Source: Muriicola soli
GTDB lineage: Bacteria > Bacteroidota > Bacteroidia > Flavobacteriales > Flavobacteriaceae
Direction: 5' to 3'
DNA length: 64,000 nucleotides
Assembly: GCF_004139715.1 (NCBI RefSeq)
Contig: NZ_CP035544.1
Span: forward strand, 186,001-250,000
Shown here: positions 1 through 8,616 of the stretch, piece after piece
How positions within the stretch are numbered: position 1 is the stretch's first letter
Layout: each line of letters opens with the position of its first letter
The notes under the pieces: model-generated
The model's input: only the letters and a program-made list of their open reading frames with translations
What the model was told of the DNA's origin: nothing
Database searches by the model: none
Translations under genes and position numbers: made by a program

Positions 1-228
1 TACCGGTAGATTTTTGTTTTCTTCCGTGAGGTAGTAACCACCTTTAGGCCCCTTTGTGGCCGAAATAATCTTGTGTTTTGATAGTTGTTGTAACAATTTC
101 GCCAGATACGCTTTCGGTATATTGGTGGGGATACTGAGATCCTTCACCATTTTCTTATGCGTTTCATCCGTTTGATCGGCCAGATAAAGCACTGCGGTTA
201 AAGCGTATTTCGAGGAATTACTAAGCAT
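1..228 (-). CDS. Rrf2 family transcriptional regulator (3' part cut by window edge)
   Basis: Open frame of 76 codons starting with ATG at 228 and running off the left edge. The N-terminus (MLSNSSKYALTAVLYLA, then PKAYLAKLLQQL and KGPKGGYYL) is the winged helix-turn-helix of the Rrf2 family, the group that includes NsrR, IscR and RirA. The cluster-binding cysteines of that family lie further downstream and cannot be seen, so whether this is a nitric-oxide sensor is unknown. It is divergent from the nitrous-oxide reductase cluster and shares a 22-base palindrome with it, so local control of nos is a reasonable inference. ATG is preceded on the minus strand by a purine-rich stretch. Confidence 0.85.
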   Translation of the reverse strand, partial: MLSNSSKYALTAVLYLADQTDETHKKMVKDLSIPTNIPKAYLAKLLQQLSKHKIISATKGPKGGYYLTEENKNLPV

Positions 229-290
229 CACTTCCGATTTTATTTTTATTCAAAATTAACGAAAAAAATATAAAAGGATATTATTATCCG

Positions 291-312
291 AAATATGATT
301 AATATCATATTT
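291..312. promoter_or_regulatory. Perfect 22-base palindrome between rrf2 and nos; Crp/Fnr-type core
   Basis: The core TGATTAATATCA (296-307) is an Fnr-like inverted repeat (TGAT-N4-ATCA), and the symmetry continues outward to 22 bases. Its centre lies 29 bases before TATTTTTG (331-338), a full match to the Bacteroidota -7 element, upstream of the cytochrome gene. On the other strand it lies 29 bases before TATATTTT (272-265), one mismatch from consensus, upstream of rrf2. With a start site near 343 the centre falls near -41.5, the usual place for a Crp/Fnr activator that overlaps the -35 region. An Rrf2-type dimer could also bind the wider palindrome. Confidence 0.65.
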
Positions 313-330
313 TTCCCTCTCTTTCGACGA

Positions 331-338
331 TATTTTTG
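331..338 (+). promoter_or_regulatory. -7 promoter element of the nos cluster
   Basis: TATTTTTG matches TAnnTTTG exactly, 25 bases before the ATG of the cytochrome gene. No good -33 box is seen, which fits an activator-dependent promoter served by the palindrome at 291-312. Confidence 0.55.
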
Positions 339-362
339 TTCATAATTTATAACTAGAAAATT

Positions 363-863
363 ATGAAATCCAACGTAAAAATTATTGTGTTCCTCTTCTC
401 CTTACTCCTGATAAGCTGTGGATCTAAGGAGGAGAAAAAAGAAGGCTTCAGCCTTGACCGCAGCAAATCAGAAAATACTACAGAGGTTGAGACTGCATCA
501 GACGAATTGCCTCCTTCCCAAAGAGTAACTCTTGATGAAAAAGGGGTAGGGCTTATCAAAGACATTACCCTTGATCCCGAGATCGATACGGAAATGGCTG
601 CCGAAGGGGAGAAGATATTTATGTCGAATTGTACAGCCTGTCACAAATTAGACAAACGTTTTATTGGCCCGTCTCCCATAGGGATTATGGAAAGAAGAAG
701 TCCGGAATGGATAATGAACATGATCCTTGATCCTAAACTGATGACCGAACAAGATCGATGTGCCAAGGACTTAATGGTTGAATTTAACGGTGCGGCTATG
801 GCCAATCAGAATATGACCATAGAGCAAACCCGTGCCATTCTCGAATATTTCAGAACCTTATAA
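363..863 (+). CDS. Lipoprotein c-type cytochrome of the nos cluster
   Basis: A 166-residue exported protein with a lipoprotein signal (lipidated Cys about residue 19, LLLISCG) and one haem c motif, CTACH, at about residues 90-94. A charged linker precedes a class I cytochrome c domain with several candidate Met ligands after it. It is the first gene after the nos promoter, so it probably passes electrons from the menaquinol side to NosZ in the periplasm. Small monohaem cytochromes of this kind are common in clade II nos clusters. It is followed after 11 bases by the fasciclin gene, so the two are very likely co-transcribed. Confidence 0.85.
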   Translation: MKSNVKIIVFLFSLLLISCGSKEEKKEGFSLDRSKSENTTEVETASDELPPSQRVTLDEKGVGLIKDITLDPEIDTEMAAEGEKIFMSNCTACHKLDKRFIGPSPIGIMERRSPEWIMNMILDPKLMTEQDRCAKDLMVEFNGAAMANQNMTIEQTRAILEYFRTL

Positions 864-874
864 TCACATTAAAT

Positions 875-1459
875 ATGAAAACAATAGTTAAACTAAGCTT
901 CTCACTAATCACTGCAATTTTGCTGATTGCCGTGATTGGATGTAAAAACGAAGCAAAAGGTACAAACGCTAATAACGCCGGAAATTCATCGAGTCCAGAG
1001 CCAAAAGAACAGGGACAGGCGTTTATTGAAGACGATGAATCAAAACCAACTGTGCTCGACATTGCTATTGGATCACCAGACCACACTACCCTGGTAGCTG
1101 CCGTTCAGGCTGCAGATCTGGAAAATGTCCTTGTAAATGCCGGACCTTTGATGGTTTTTGCTCCAACCAATGAAGCCTTTGATGCCCTTCCCGCAGGAAC
1201 GGTTGAAGATCTTCTAAAACCCGAAAATAAGGAGGCACTTGCCAATATTTTAAAACACCACGTCACTCCCGGTAAATACTCTAAGGAATTCTTGAAGAAG
1301 TTTAAAAAACTGGGCCAGGCCAATGATCAGAACACTATAGTGGAAGTGAAAGGAGACGACGTCTACGTAGGTGGTGCCAGAATCATTGCCAGCGTTGATG
1401 CAGGCAATGGAATTGTACATGTGGTGGACAAAGTGATATTACCTCCGGCCAAAGAATAA
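875..1459 (+). CDS. Fasciclin-domain lipoprotein
   Basis: A 194-residue protein with a lipoprotein signal (IGCKN, Cys about residue 23), a low-complexity linker, and one FAS1 domain from about residue 60 to the end. The domain shows the typical stretches VFAPTNEAFDALP, ILKHHVTPGKY and IVHVVDKVILP. FAS1 domains usually mediate adhesion or protein contacts, and none has a known catalytic role in N2O reduction. Its place between the cytochrome and nosZ, all in one direction with short gaps, says it belongs to the nos transcript. A scaffold or docking role for periplasmic Nos proteins is my inference only. Confidence 0.85.
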   Translation: MKTIVKLSFSLITAILLIAVIGCKNEAKGTNANNAGNSSSPEPKEQGQAFIEDDESKPTVLDIAIGSPDHTTLVAAVQAADLENVLVNAGPLMVFAPTNEAFDALPAGTVEDLLKPENKEALANILKHHVTPGKYSKEFLKKFKKLGQANDQNTIVEVKGDDVYVGGARIIASVDAGNGIVHVVDKVILPPAKE

Positions 1460-1493
1460 TTAAACGAGTTAAATAAATATAAAACCAATTACG

Positions 1494-3448
1494 ATGAAAA
1501 AAATAAGATATTCCTTGCTTACAATGTTAGGCTTGGCACTGGTATTAACCGGATGTAATGACACCGGCAAGTCCTCTAATGGGGCATTATCGTCCAATGC
1601 TGCGGAGAAAGTATACGTTGCCCCGGGCGAACAAGACGAGTTCTATGCCTTCCTTTCAGGGGTTATAGTGGAAACCTCACAGTTTACGGTTTACCATCGG
1701 GTCGTATGTTTAAGGAGATACCCGTATTCTCGCAATTTCCAACCTCAGGGTATGGTTACTCAGAAGAAACCAAACCTATGTTGAACACTTCTTTTGGCTT
1801 TGTGCCATGGGACGACCTTCATCATCCTGATATTTCTCAAACCAACGGAGAACTCGACGGGCGATGGATTTTTGTGAATGGAAATAATACCCCGCGGATT
1901 GCCCGGGTAAGCCTCAGTACTTTTGAGACTGAAGAGATTATTGAGATCCCAAATAGTGCCGGGAACCACAGTTCTTCTTTTATTACTGAAAATACCGAAT
2001 ACGTAGTAGCAGGAACACGGTTCTCTGTACCAGTTCCTCAAAGGGATATGCCAATTAATGAATACAAAGGGAATTTTAAAGGAGCCTTGTCGTTCATCAG
2101 TGTAGAGCCCGAAGAAGGCCATTTAAATCTCGAATTTCAGATACTTATGCCCGGCTTTAATTATGATCTTTCACACCCGGGTCGCGGTAAATCTCATGGC
2201 TGGTTCTTTTTCTCAACCTACAATACCGAAGAGGCTAATTCCTTGCTCGAAGTTATGGCTTCCCAAAATGACAAGGACTTTATTGCAGCTGTGAATTGGA
2301 AAAAAATTGAAGAATACGTGAAAAATGGAGGGGGCACAAGAATGCCCGCTAATTATGCACATAATGTCTACGACGAATCAACTCACACCGGGACTTCCAC
2401 AATGAAGAAGGAAGTAGTCACTGTAGATCCGACAAAAGTTCCCGGATCAATTTACTTTCTGCCAACCCCAAAGTCGCCTCATGGCTGTGATGTAGATCCC
2501 ACAGGGCAATACATCATTGGTAGTGGTAAACTCTCAGCAGATATCACCGTTCACTCGTTTGACAAGATGATTGCAGCAATTGAAGGAGAGCAATTCGATG
2601 GAGAAGCATACGGTATTCCTATTTTAAAATTTGACGAAGTATTGGCCGGAATCGTGAAGAGTGGAGGATTAGGACCACTTCATACCGAGTTTGACGACAA
2701 AGGAAATGCCTACACTACCTTCTTTATTTCGTCAGAAGTAGTAAAATGGAATGTTGGGACCTGGGAGGTTATTGACAGAAAACCTACGTATTATTCTGTA
2801 GGACACCTCATGATTCCCGGAGGGAATTCCAGAAAACCTTTTGGAAAGTACGTTGTGGCGATGAACAAGATCACCAAAGACAGGTACTTGCCCACAGGGC
2901 CAGAAATGGAACATTCCGCACAGATCTACGATATTTCCGGAGAGAAAATGGAATTGATTTACGATTTTCCTACACATGGAGAACCACATTACGCAGCGGG
3001 TTGCCCCGCCGAATTACTGGCTCCTAAGTCTAAGAAGATCTACCGACTGGATGAAAACAAACACGAATACGTCACTCCTACACCTGCCGACGCCAGAGTT
3101 GAGCGTAATGGGAAAGAAGTTCATATTTATATGTCAACCATCCGAAGTCATTTTACCCCTGATAATATAGAGGGCGTAAAGGTTGGTGATAAAGTATACT
3201 TCCATATAACCAACCACGAGCAAGACTTTGATGTGCCGCACGGCTTCTCCATTATAGGCCAGAATACGTCGGAAATACTCGTCATGCCGGGACAGACCAA
3301 AACATCTGTCTGGGAACCCAAACGAGAGGGTGTATGGCCATTCTACTGTACCGATTTCTGTTCGGCCTTGCATCAGGAAATGCAGGGATATGTACGAGTA
3401 TCACCGGCAAGTTCAAATATTGAACTAAACTGGACCTTAGGGGAGTAA
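1494..3448 (+). pseudogene. nosZ: Nitrous-oxide reductase, clade II type, reading frame broken near 1660
   Basis: Reduces N2O to N2 in the periplasm. Joining the two frames gives about 651 residues, the full expected length. The N-terminus is read in one frame up to FYAFLSG. The rest, from GYSGNLTVYGLPSGRMFKEIP to the end, is read in the next frame. Restoring one G in GGGG (1659-1662) rejoins them exactly, so a five-G run was probably the true or ancestral state. The signal (LVLTGC, Cys about residue 21) suggests a lipoprotein, unlike the Tat signal of clade I. The seven-bladed propeller holds the CuZ histidines. The C-terminal cupredoxin carries the CuA motif CTDFCSALHQEM. Everything downstream of the break looks under normal constraint. 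Confidence 0.9.
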
Positions 3449-3563
3449 AAGCTAATTGGTTTTTTCTGAATGAAGGCGGGCAGCGTTAGGGATGACCCTG
3501 CTCGCTTTCCCTTTCCTAAGTCGGTCAGAATTAAAAACGCAGCTTTAAAGTAAACTGCACAAA

Positions 3564-4196
3564 ATGATTAAAGAAATGAAAAAGGCCAGTGTACTTATGA
3601 TCATAGGACCCCTGTTTCTTCTGGGTCTATTTGTTTTCCCTTTGTGGAATATCATGCTGGGTGCACCTCAATACCCCGAACCGCTGGGTATAAATATTCA
3701 TATTGACGGGATACGGGATGTAAATGAATTTGACATTCAAAATATTGATGGTCTGAATCATTATATCGGGATGAAGACCTTACCGAAACCCGAAGACATG
3801 TGGGAATTCTCCACTTTTCCGCTAATTATTGGGATTATGGTTTTCCTGGGATCTCTTATTGGGTTGCTGGGCTATTTGGGCAAAGTAAATTACCAATGGT
3901 TTATTGGGTGGTTTCTTGTAATGTCTGTTTTAGGGGTCATGGGGATGTACGATTTTAATCAATGGCTAATTGATTACGGCACAAATCTGGATCCGAATGC
4001 GATCATGAAACTCGCCAATCCTGACGGTACTCCCATGTCATATAAACCCCCGCTTTTCGGGAATGCCAAAATGCTGAATTTTGATGTATCTTCCTTGCCT
4101 TCCACCGGGGCCTGGATGATGTTTACCGGCATGATGATGACTGTTATAGCTTTTTTCACAGGGCAAAGGGCTCATCTTTTAAAATCAAAAAAATAA
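3564..4196 (+). CDS. Four-helix membrane protein of the nos cluster (NosB-like position)
   Basis: A 210-residue protein with one N-terminal membrane segment, an exported loop of about 60 residues (GINIHIDGIRDVNEFDIQNIDG), two central membrane segments and a final one before a basic tail. No catalytic motif is visible. Clade II nos clusters typically carry a small membrane protein directly after nosZ, called NosB in Wolinella, and this gene occupies that place. I could not verify homology by eye, so no symbol is given. It is followed after 8 bases by nosL. Upstream lies a 115-base gap after nosZ without a clear terminator. Confidence 0.7.
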   Translation: MIKEMKKASVLMIIGPLFLLGLFVFPLWNIMLGAPQYPEPLGINIHIDGIRDVNEFDIQNIDGLNHYIGMKTLPKPEDMWEFSTFPLIIGIMVFLGSLIGLLGYLGKVNYQWFIGWFLVMSVLGVMGMYDFNQWLIDYGTNLDPNAIMKLANPDGTPMSYKPPLFGNAKMLNFDVSSLPSTGAWMMFTGMMMTVIAFFTGQRAHLLKSKK

Positions 4197-4204
4197 TCCA
4201 ACCT

Positions 4205-4639
4205 ATGAAATCCACCTGCTATCTTATTGTTTTATCACTTGTCCTTCTGATCTCGTGCAAACCTGGACCTGATCCGATTCAATACGGATTTGATGGTTGC
4301 CATTACTGTAGTATGACCATAGTAGATAAGCAACACGCTTCTGAGTTCGTAACCCAGAAAGGAAAGGTCTACAAGTTCGATGCTTCAGAATGTATGATCA
4401 ACTTCACAAAAGATTTTGACAGTTCTGTAATTGCCCTCTATCTGGTTAATGACTACAATAATCCTGGGGTTCTTGTAGATGCAACCCGTGCTACCTACCT
4501 GATCAGTGAGAATATTCCCAGCCCTATGGGAGCCTATTTAACAGCCTTTAATTCCAAAGAAGAGGCAAATATAGCCAGAGACATTAATCAAGGGATCTTA
4601 TTGTCCTGGGATGAACTCGGGCAGAGATTGAGAAATTAA
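4205..4639 (+). CDS. nosL: NosL copper-binding lipoprotein
   Basis: A 144-residue lipoprotein (LLISCKP, Cys about residue 18) with the NosL metal motif CHYCSM near residues 32-37, followed by the conserved KGKVYKFDASECMINF region. NosL binds Cu(I) and delivers copper to the catalytic cluster of NosZ in the periplasm, or the outer-membrane side in didermic cells. It sits 20 bases before nosD, inside the same-direction nos run. Length and motif agree with the family. Confidence 0.93.
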   Translation: MKSTCYLIVLSLVLLISCKPGPDPIQYGFDGCHYCSMTIVDKQHASEFVTQKGKVYKFDASECMINFTKDFDSSVIALYLVNDYNNPGVLVDATRATYLISENIPSPMGAYLTAFNSKEEANIARDINQGILLSWDELGQRLRN

Positions 4640-4659
4640 ACGCAGCAAAAGAATAATAT

Positions 4660-5889
4660 ATGCTTTCATTTTTTCTTTCTTTGCTATTGTCCTGTGGTCT
4701 GGCTCAGAATCAGACTACGATCGAAGTATGTCCCGGGTGTAAAGTTGGCAGTATAAAAGAAGCTATTGCAATGGCCTCTGATTTTGACACCATCCTGATA
4801 AAAAAAGGGACATACAACGAATTCAATATTCTGGTTGACAAACCTATTACCCTACTTGGGGAAGCATCGGCGACTATAGACGGGAGGGATCAGGGTGAGA
4901 TATTCCGGATCGTCTCAGACCACGTAACTATAGATGGCCTGAAGATCATTAACGTAGGGACGAGTTACACTTCTGATTACGCCGCTATACGAGTGGTGAA
5001 AAGCCAACACTTCACAATCCGTAATATTGTTCTTGAAAAACTGTTCTTTGGTATTTATCTGGAAAGATCAGACAACGGGATCATCAGTAATAACAAGATT
5101 CTGGGAGATGCCCTGGACGAATACAACTCGGGAAACGGCATACAGTTGTGGTATTCAAAGAATGTAGTGGTAGAAGGTAATCTCGTTCAGGGAGTACGGG
5201 ATGGGATCTACCTGGAATTCGCAGATCATATTACCATCAGTAATAATCATAGCAAAGACAATCTGCGGTATGGACTTCATTTTATGTTCTCCAATGACGA
5301 TAGTTATACGGATAATATTTTTGAAAACAACGGCGCCGGGGTAGCGGTAATGTTTTCAAAGCGAATTAAAATGGAACGAAATACGTTCAGGAGAAATTGG
5401 GGGACGGCGTCTTTTGGTTTATTACTAAAGGAAATCAATGATGCCGAAATCATTGGAAATACCTTTGAAAAGAATACTGTGGGAATTAACGTGGAAGGAT
5501 CAAACCGGATTAATTATCTCAGGAACAACTTTATTGAAAATGGGTGGGCCGTTAAAATTATGGGGGCTTGTTATACCAATGCTTTTAGAAACAATAACTT
5601 TATTTACAATTCCTTTGACATCTCATATAACAGCAAGTTGAATGACAATGTATTTGACCAAAACTACTGGAGTGATTACACAGGCTATGACCTCAACAGG
5701 GATGGTATTGGCGATGTACCATACAGGCCAGTAAAACTATTTTCTTATATCGTTAACCGAAGTCCGGAAACTATAGTCCTATTGCGCAGTTTGTTTATGG
5801 ACCTGATCGATTTTTCAGAAAAGGTATCTCCGGTATTTACTCCCGATAATCTGGCAGATACGCATCCTTTAATGAAGAAAAGAATATGA
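4660..5889 (+). CDS. nosD: NosD periplasmic copper-site maturation protein
   Basis: A 409-residue exported protein: a signal peptide ending near LSCGLAQ, then a long right-handed parallel beta-helix built of carbohydrate-binding-type (CASH) repeats such as NGIISNNKI, DHITISNNHSKDN and RIKMERNTFRRN. NosD works with the NosFY ABC transporter to supply sulphur for assembly of the CuZ cluster of NosZ. The stop overlaps the nosF start by four bases (ATGA), which shows translational coupling. Confidence 0.93.
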   Translation: MLSFFLSLLLSCGLAQNQTTIEVCPGCKVGSIKEAIAMASDFDTILIKKGTYNEFNILVDKPITLLGEASATIDGRDQGEIFRIVSDHVTIDGLKIINVGTSYTSDYAAIRVVKSQHFTIRNIVLEKLFFGIYLERSDNGIISNNKILGDALDEYNSGNGIQLWYSKNVVVEGNLVQGVRDGIYLEFADHITISNNHSKDNLRYGLHFMFSNDDSYTDNIFENNGAGVAVMFSKRIKMERNTFRRNWGTASFGLLLKEINDAEIIGNTFEKNTVGINVEGSNRINYLRNNFIENGWAVKIMGACYTNAFRNNNFIYNSFDISYNSKLNDNVFDQNYWSDYTGYDLNRDGIGDVPYRPVKLFSYIVNRSPETIVLLRSLFMDLIDFSEKVSPVFTPDNLADTHPLMKKRI

Positions 5890-6596
5890 TACGCGTTGAT
5901 AATCTCTATAAAAAGTACGGTAAAAATGAAGTCCTAAAAGGACTCGACCTGCAGATAAATCCGGGTGGGATCCTGGCTATTCTGGGACCGAATGGCTCGG
6001 GCAAGACCACCCTAATCAAATGTATATTGGGAATGGTCCTTCCCTCTAAAGGGAGTATACATGTATTGGATATGGCGGTGAAGGATAATTGGGCATACCG
6101 CAGCCAAATCAACTATTTACCACAGATAGCAGATTTTCCCGGAAATATCCGGGTGAACGAATTGTTCAACATGATAAAAGACCTTCGCCAACAACCCGAC
6201 AGGAAACAGCAGCTGATAGACTTGTTTGGCTTAGAACCCTTTCTGAACAAAAAACTTTCAACACTATCTGGAGGAACAAAACAAAAGGTAAACATTGTGC
6301 TGACTTTTATGTTCGATAGTCCTCTTATTATCCTCGACGAACCCACCAATGGATTGGACCCAGCTGCGCTGATTTCACTTAAAGAGCTGATCAGGGAGGA
6401 AAAGGAGAAAGGCAGTACTATTTTGATCACCTCCCACATCATGCAATTTGTAGAAGAGATAGCCGAAGAAATTATCTACCTGCTTGAAGGAAAGATTTAT
6501 TTCGAGGGCAGCGTGGTCTCCCTTAAAAAGTTAACCGGTCAGACAAATTTTGAACATGCCATTGCGGCCATAGCAACATCAAATACCGATGCGTAA
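5886..6596 (+). CDS. nosF: NosF ABC transporter ATPase
   Basis: A 236-residue ATP-binding subunit. Walker A is GPNGSGKT (about 34-41), the signature is LSGGTKQK, and Walker B is LIILDEPTNGLDP with a later H-switch (ITSH). It powers the NosFY complex that, with NosD, matures the copper-sulphide centre of nitrous-oxide reductase. It overlaps nosD by four bases and nosY by eight, so the three are coupled. Length is slightly short of the roughly 300 residues of clade I NosF, which is usual for this group. Confidence 0.93.
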   Translation: MIRVDNLYKKYGKNEVLKGLDLQINPGGILAILGPNGSGKTTLIKCILGMVLPSKGSIHVLDMAVKDNWAYRSQINYLPQIADFPGNIRVNELFNMIKDLRQQPDRKQQLIDLFGLEPFLNKKLSTLSGGTKQKVNIVLTFMFDSPLIILDEPTNGLDPAALISLKELIREEKEKGSTILITSHIMQFVEEIAEEIIYLLEGKIYFEGSVVSLKKLTGQTNFEHAIAAIATSNTDA

Positions 6597-7371
6597 AATA
6601 TTAAAATACAGTTTTTACGACCTTATCCGAAGCCGCTGGAGCTATATATATTTTCTGTTCTATCTCCTTTTGGGATTTGTGTTGTTTTTTCTCAATAATG
6701 ACGTGTCCAAAGCCGTCATTACCTTAATGAATATCATCATCGTTCTGGTACCCCTTATCGGTACTATATTCGGGGTAATGTATTACTACAACTCCAGGGA
6801 ATTTACGGAATTACTCCTGGCCCAGCCCATCAAACGGTCTTCCATCTTCCTGGGGCAGTATCTGGGTGTTGCCTCTTCGCTTTCGCTGAGCCTTGTTTTA
6901 GGGCTTGGAATCCCGTTTGTGCTCTACGGACTCTTCAGAAGTGATGCGATTTTTGATTTCTCTCTTTTATTAGTGACCGGAGCATTTCTCACGCTCATAT
7001 TTACTGCGCTGTCATTTAATATTGCCCTTTCTAACGAGAACAAGATCAAGGGATTTGGATATGCTGTTTTGCTCTGGCTTTTTATGGCTGTAATTTACGA
7101 TGGCCTCTTTCTGATCACCCTTATCCTTTTTGAGGAATATCCACTTGACACCTTCTCTCTTGTAGCGACCATGTTCAACCCCATTGATCTGTCCAGAACC
7201 CTTATTCTTCTAAAACTGGATATTTCAGCTTTGTTGGGGTACACCGGAGCCGTATTCAAACAATTTTTTGGCACAAATGCCGGTTTTGTTATTTCCTTAC
7301 TGATGCTATTCCTCTGGACACTTTTACCGATCTGGAGACTGGTATACAAGGCAAAAAGGAAAGATTTCTAA
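6589..7371 (+). CDS. nosY: NosY ABC transporter permease
   Basis: A 260-residue, six-helix ABC-2 type permease. The cytoplasmic coupling region YYNSREFTELLLAQPIKRSSIFLGQYLG lies between the second and third helices and is typical of NosY. It partners NosF. This is the last gene of the nos run. It meets the DUF1643 gene tail to tail with a four-base overlap, so there is no room for a conventional terminator between them. Confidence 0.92.
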   Translation: MRKILKYSFYDLIRSRWSYIYFLFYLLLGFVLFFLNNDVSKAVITLMNIIIVLVPLIGTIFGVMYYYNSREFTELLLAQPIKRSSIFLGQYLGVASSLSLSLVLGLGIPFVLYGLFRSDAIFDFSLLLVTGAFLTLIFTALSFNIALSNENKIKGFGYAVLLWLFMAVIYDGLFLITLILFEEYPLDTFSLVATMFNPIDLSRTLILLKLDISALLGYTGAVFKQFFGTNAGFVISLLMLFLWTLLPIWRLVYKAKRKDF

Positions 7372-7871
7372 ATAAGCATCGGCTTTATGAAGTCTGTATA
7401 ACTTCCTCTCGACGGATGCTTTTTGGTGCTTAAGATCACTTTCTCCCCCACATGTCTAAGCAGGTTTAAAATCACTTCCTGTCGTTCCGGGAAAGGGTTT
7501 CTTTTCCCCCATGCAATAAGGACGATATCGGAAGAGCAGATTGCGTTTTTCAGGTATGCATGGTTATCTTTTCCTATATCCGCAGACCTGCCTTTAAAGT
7601 CCCTCGTTTGAATACGGGCAAATTGATTAACGATAAGGATTCGACCCACCTGTTTGAATTCCGCAAGATTTTTATAAAAGATGAGTTTTTCAAGAAATTG
7701 AACTGACTTGTCTGCTACCTGTTCATCTGCAATGCTCGGATTTTGCATGATCACACAAACAGTGCGCTGAGAATTTTTTCGCAAGTCGGTTAAAGTAAGG
7801 CAATAGCGAAACTGTAAACATTCAGAAAATACAGCTTTCACCTTAATGGACGGCAGATGCTTGTGTACCAT
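7368..7871 (-). CDS. DUF1643 domain protein
   Basis: A 167-residue soluble protein with the DUF1643 pattern: a Leu-rich N-terminus, VCVIMQNPSIADEQVADKSVQ (an N-P-S motif early in the family), RILIVNQFA and DIVLIAWGKRNPF. The biochemical function of the family is not known, although the fold resembles base-modifying or uracil-glycosylase-like proteins. It lies 36 bases downstream of deoD on the same strand, so read-through from the deo genes is possible. Confidence 0.75.
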   Translation of the reverse strand: MVHKHLPSIKVKAVFSECLQFRYCLTLTDLRKNSQRTVCVIMQNPSIADEQVADKSVQFLEKLIFYKNLAEFKQVGRILIVNQFARIQTRDFKGRSADIGKDNHAYLKNAICSSDIVLIAWGKRNPFPERQEVILNLLRHVGEKVILSTKKHPSRGSYTDFIKPMLI

Positions 7872-7907
7872 TCCCCAATAATTTTTGGTAAAGATCCCTA
7901 CGGCCTT

Positions 7908-8606
7908 CTATCCGATATTCAGCGCGATTTCTACCATTTCTTTAAAACTCTTTTCCCGTTCTTCAGGGCTGGTGGCTTTTCCTGTTACCAGAGAATCGGA
8001 AATAGTCAGGATCGATAGGGCTTTTACCTTGTGCTTAGCTGCGATAGTGTAAAGTCCGGCGGTCTCCATCTCCACACACAAAACGCCGTATTCTGCCCAC
8101 TTCTTATAATCTTCAATATCGTCTTCATAATAGAGATCGTGAGTAAGCACATTACCAGCCTTTATGGAAATATTATTCGCCTCCGCATATACAAGTGCTT
8201 TACCGAAGAGCTCAAAGTTGGCCGTAGGGGCAAAATGACTGCTGTGAAATCGCTGATCATTGATGGATGAGGTGGTGGAAGCAGACATGGCAAGGACAAC
8301 ATCCCTAATCCCGACATCTTTTTGGTAACTCCCGGCAGTACCCACCCGGATAAGCTTTTTAGCTCCATACATTTTAATGAGTTCGTGGTAGTAAATCATA
8401 GCCGAGGGAATACCCATTCCACTTCCCTGTACAGAAATTCGCTTACCCTCAAAAAATCCCGTAAATCCAAGCATTCCCCTTACCTGATTGTAACAAACCG
8501 CTTTATCCAGAAAGGTTTCAGCTATCCATTTTGCCCTGAGAGGATCCCCTGGCAGCAATACGGTTTCAGCGATATCACCTTTTCCGGCTTTTATGTGTGT
8601 ACTCAT
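7908..8606 (-). CDS. deoD: Purine-nucleoside phosphorylase (DeoD type)
   Basis: A 232-residue cytosolic enzyme of the trimeric/hexameric PNP family. It has the phosphate loop QGSGMGIPS, the substrate region LCVEMETAGLY, and ISDSLVTG carrying the catalytic Asp near the C-terminus. It splits purine (deoxy)nucleosides with phosphate to base and (deoxy)ribose-1-phosphate. It sits 10 bases after deoC on the same strand, so the two steps of deoxynucleoside salvage are co-expressed. No phosphopentomutase gene is seen nearby, so that middle step must be encoded elsewhere. Confidence 0.93.
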   Translation of the reverse strand: MSTHIKAGKGDIAETVLLPGDPLRAKWIAETFLDKAVCYNQVRGMLGFTGFFEGKRISVQGSGMGIPSAMIYYHELIKMYGAKKLIRVGTAGSYQKDVGIRDVVLAMSASTTSSINDQRFHSSHFAPTANFELFGKALVYAEANNISIKAGNVLTHDLYYEDDIEDYKKWAEYGVLCVEMETAGLYTIAAKHKVKALSILTISDSLVTGKATSPEEREKSFKEMVEIALNIG

Positions 8607-8616
8607 AGACTTTGTT

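Noticed and set aside
1494-1784. nosZ as two real genes, or programmed frameshifting
   Set aside because: A one-base change in a G run restores a full-length enzyme exactly. No slippery heptamer or downstream structure typical of programmed frameshifting is seen, and NosZ is not known to need it.
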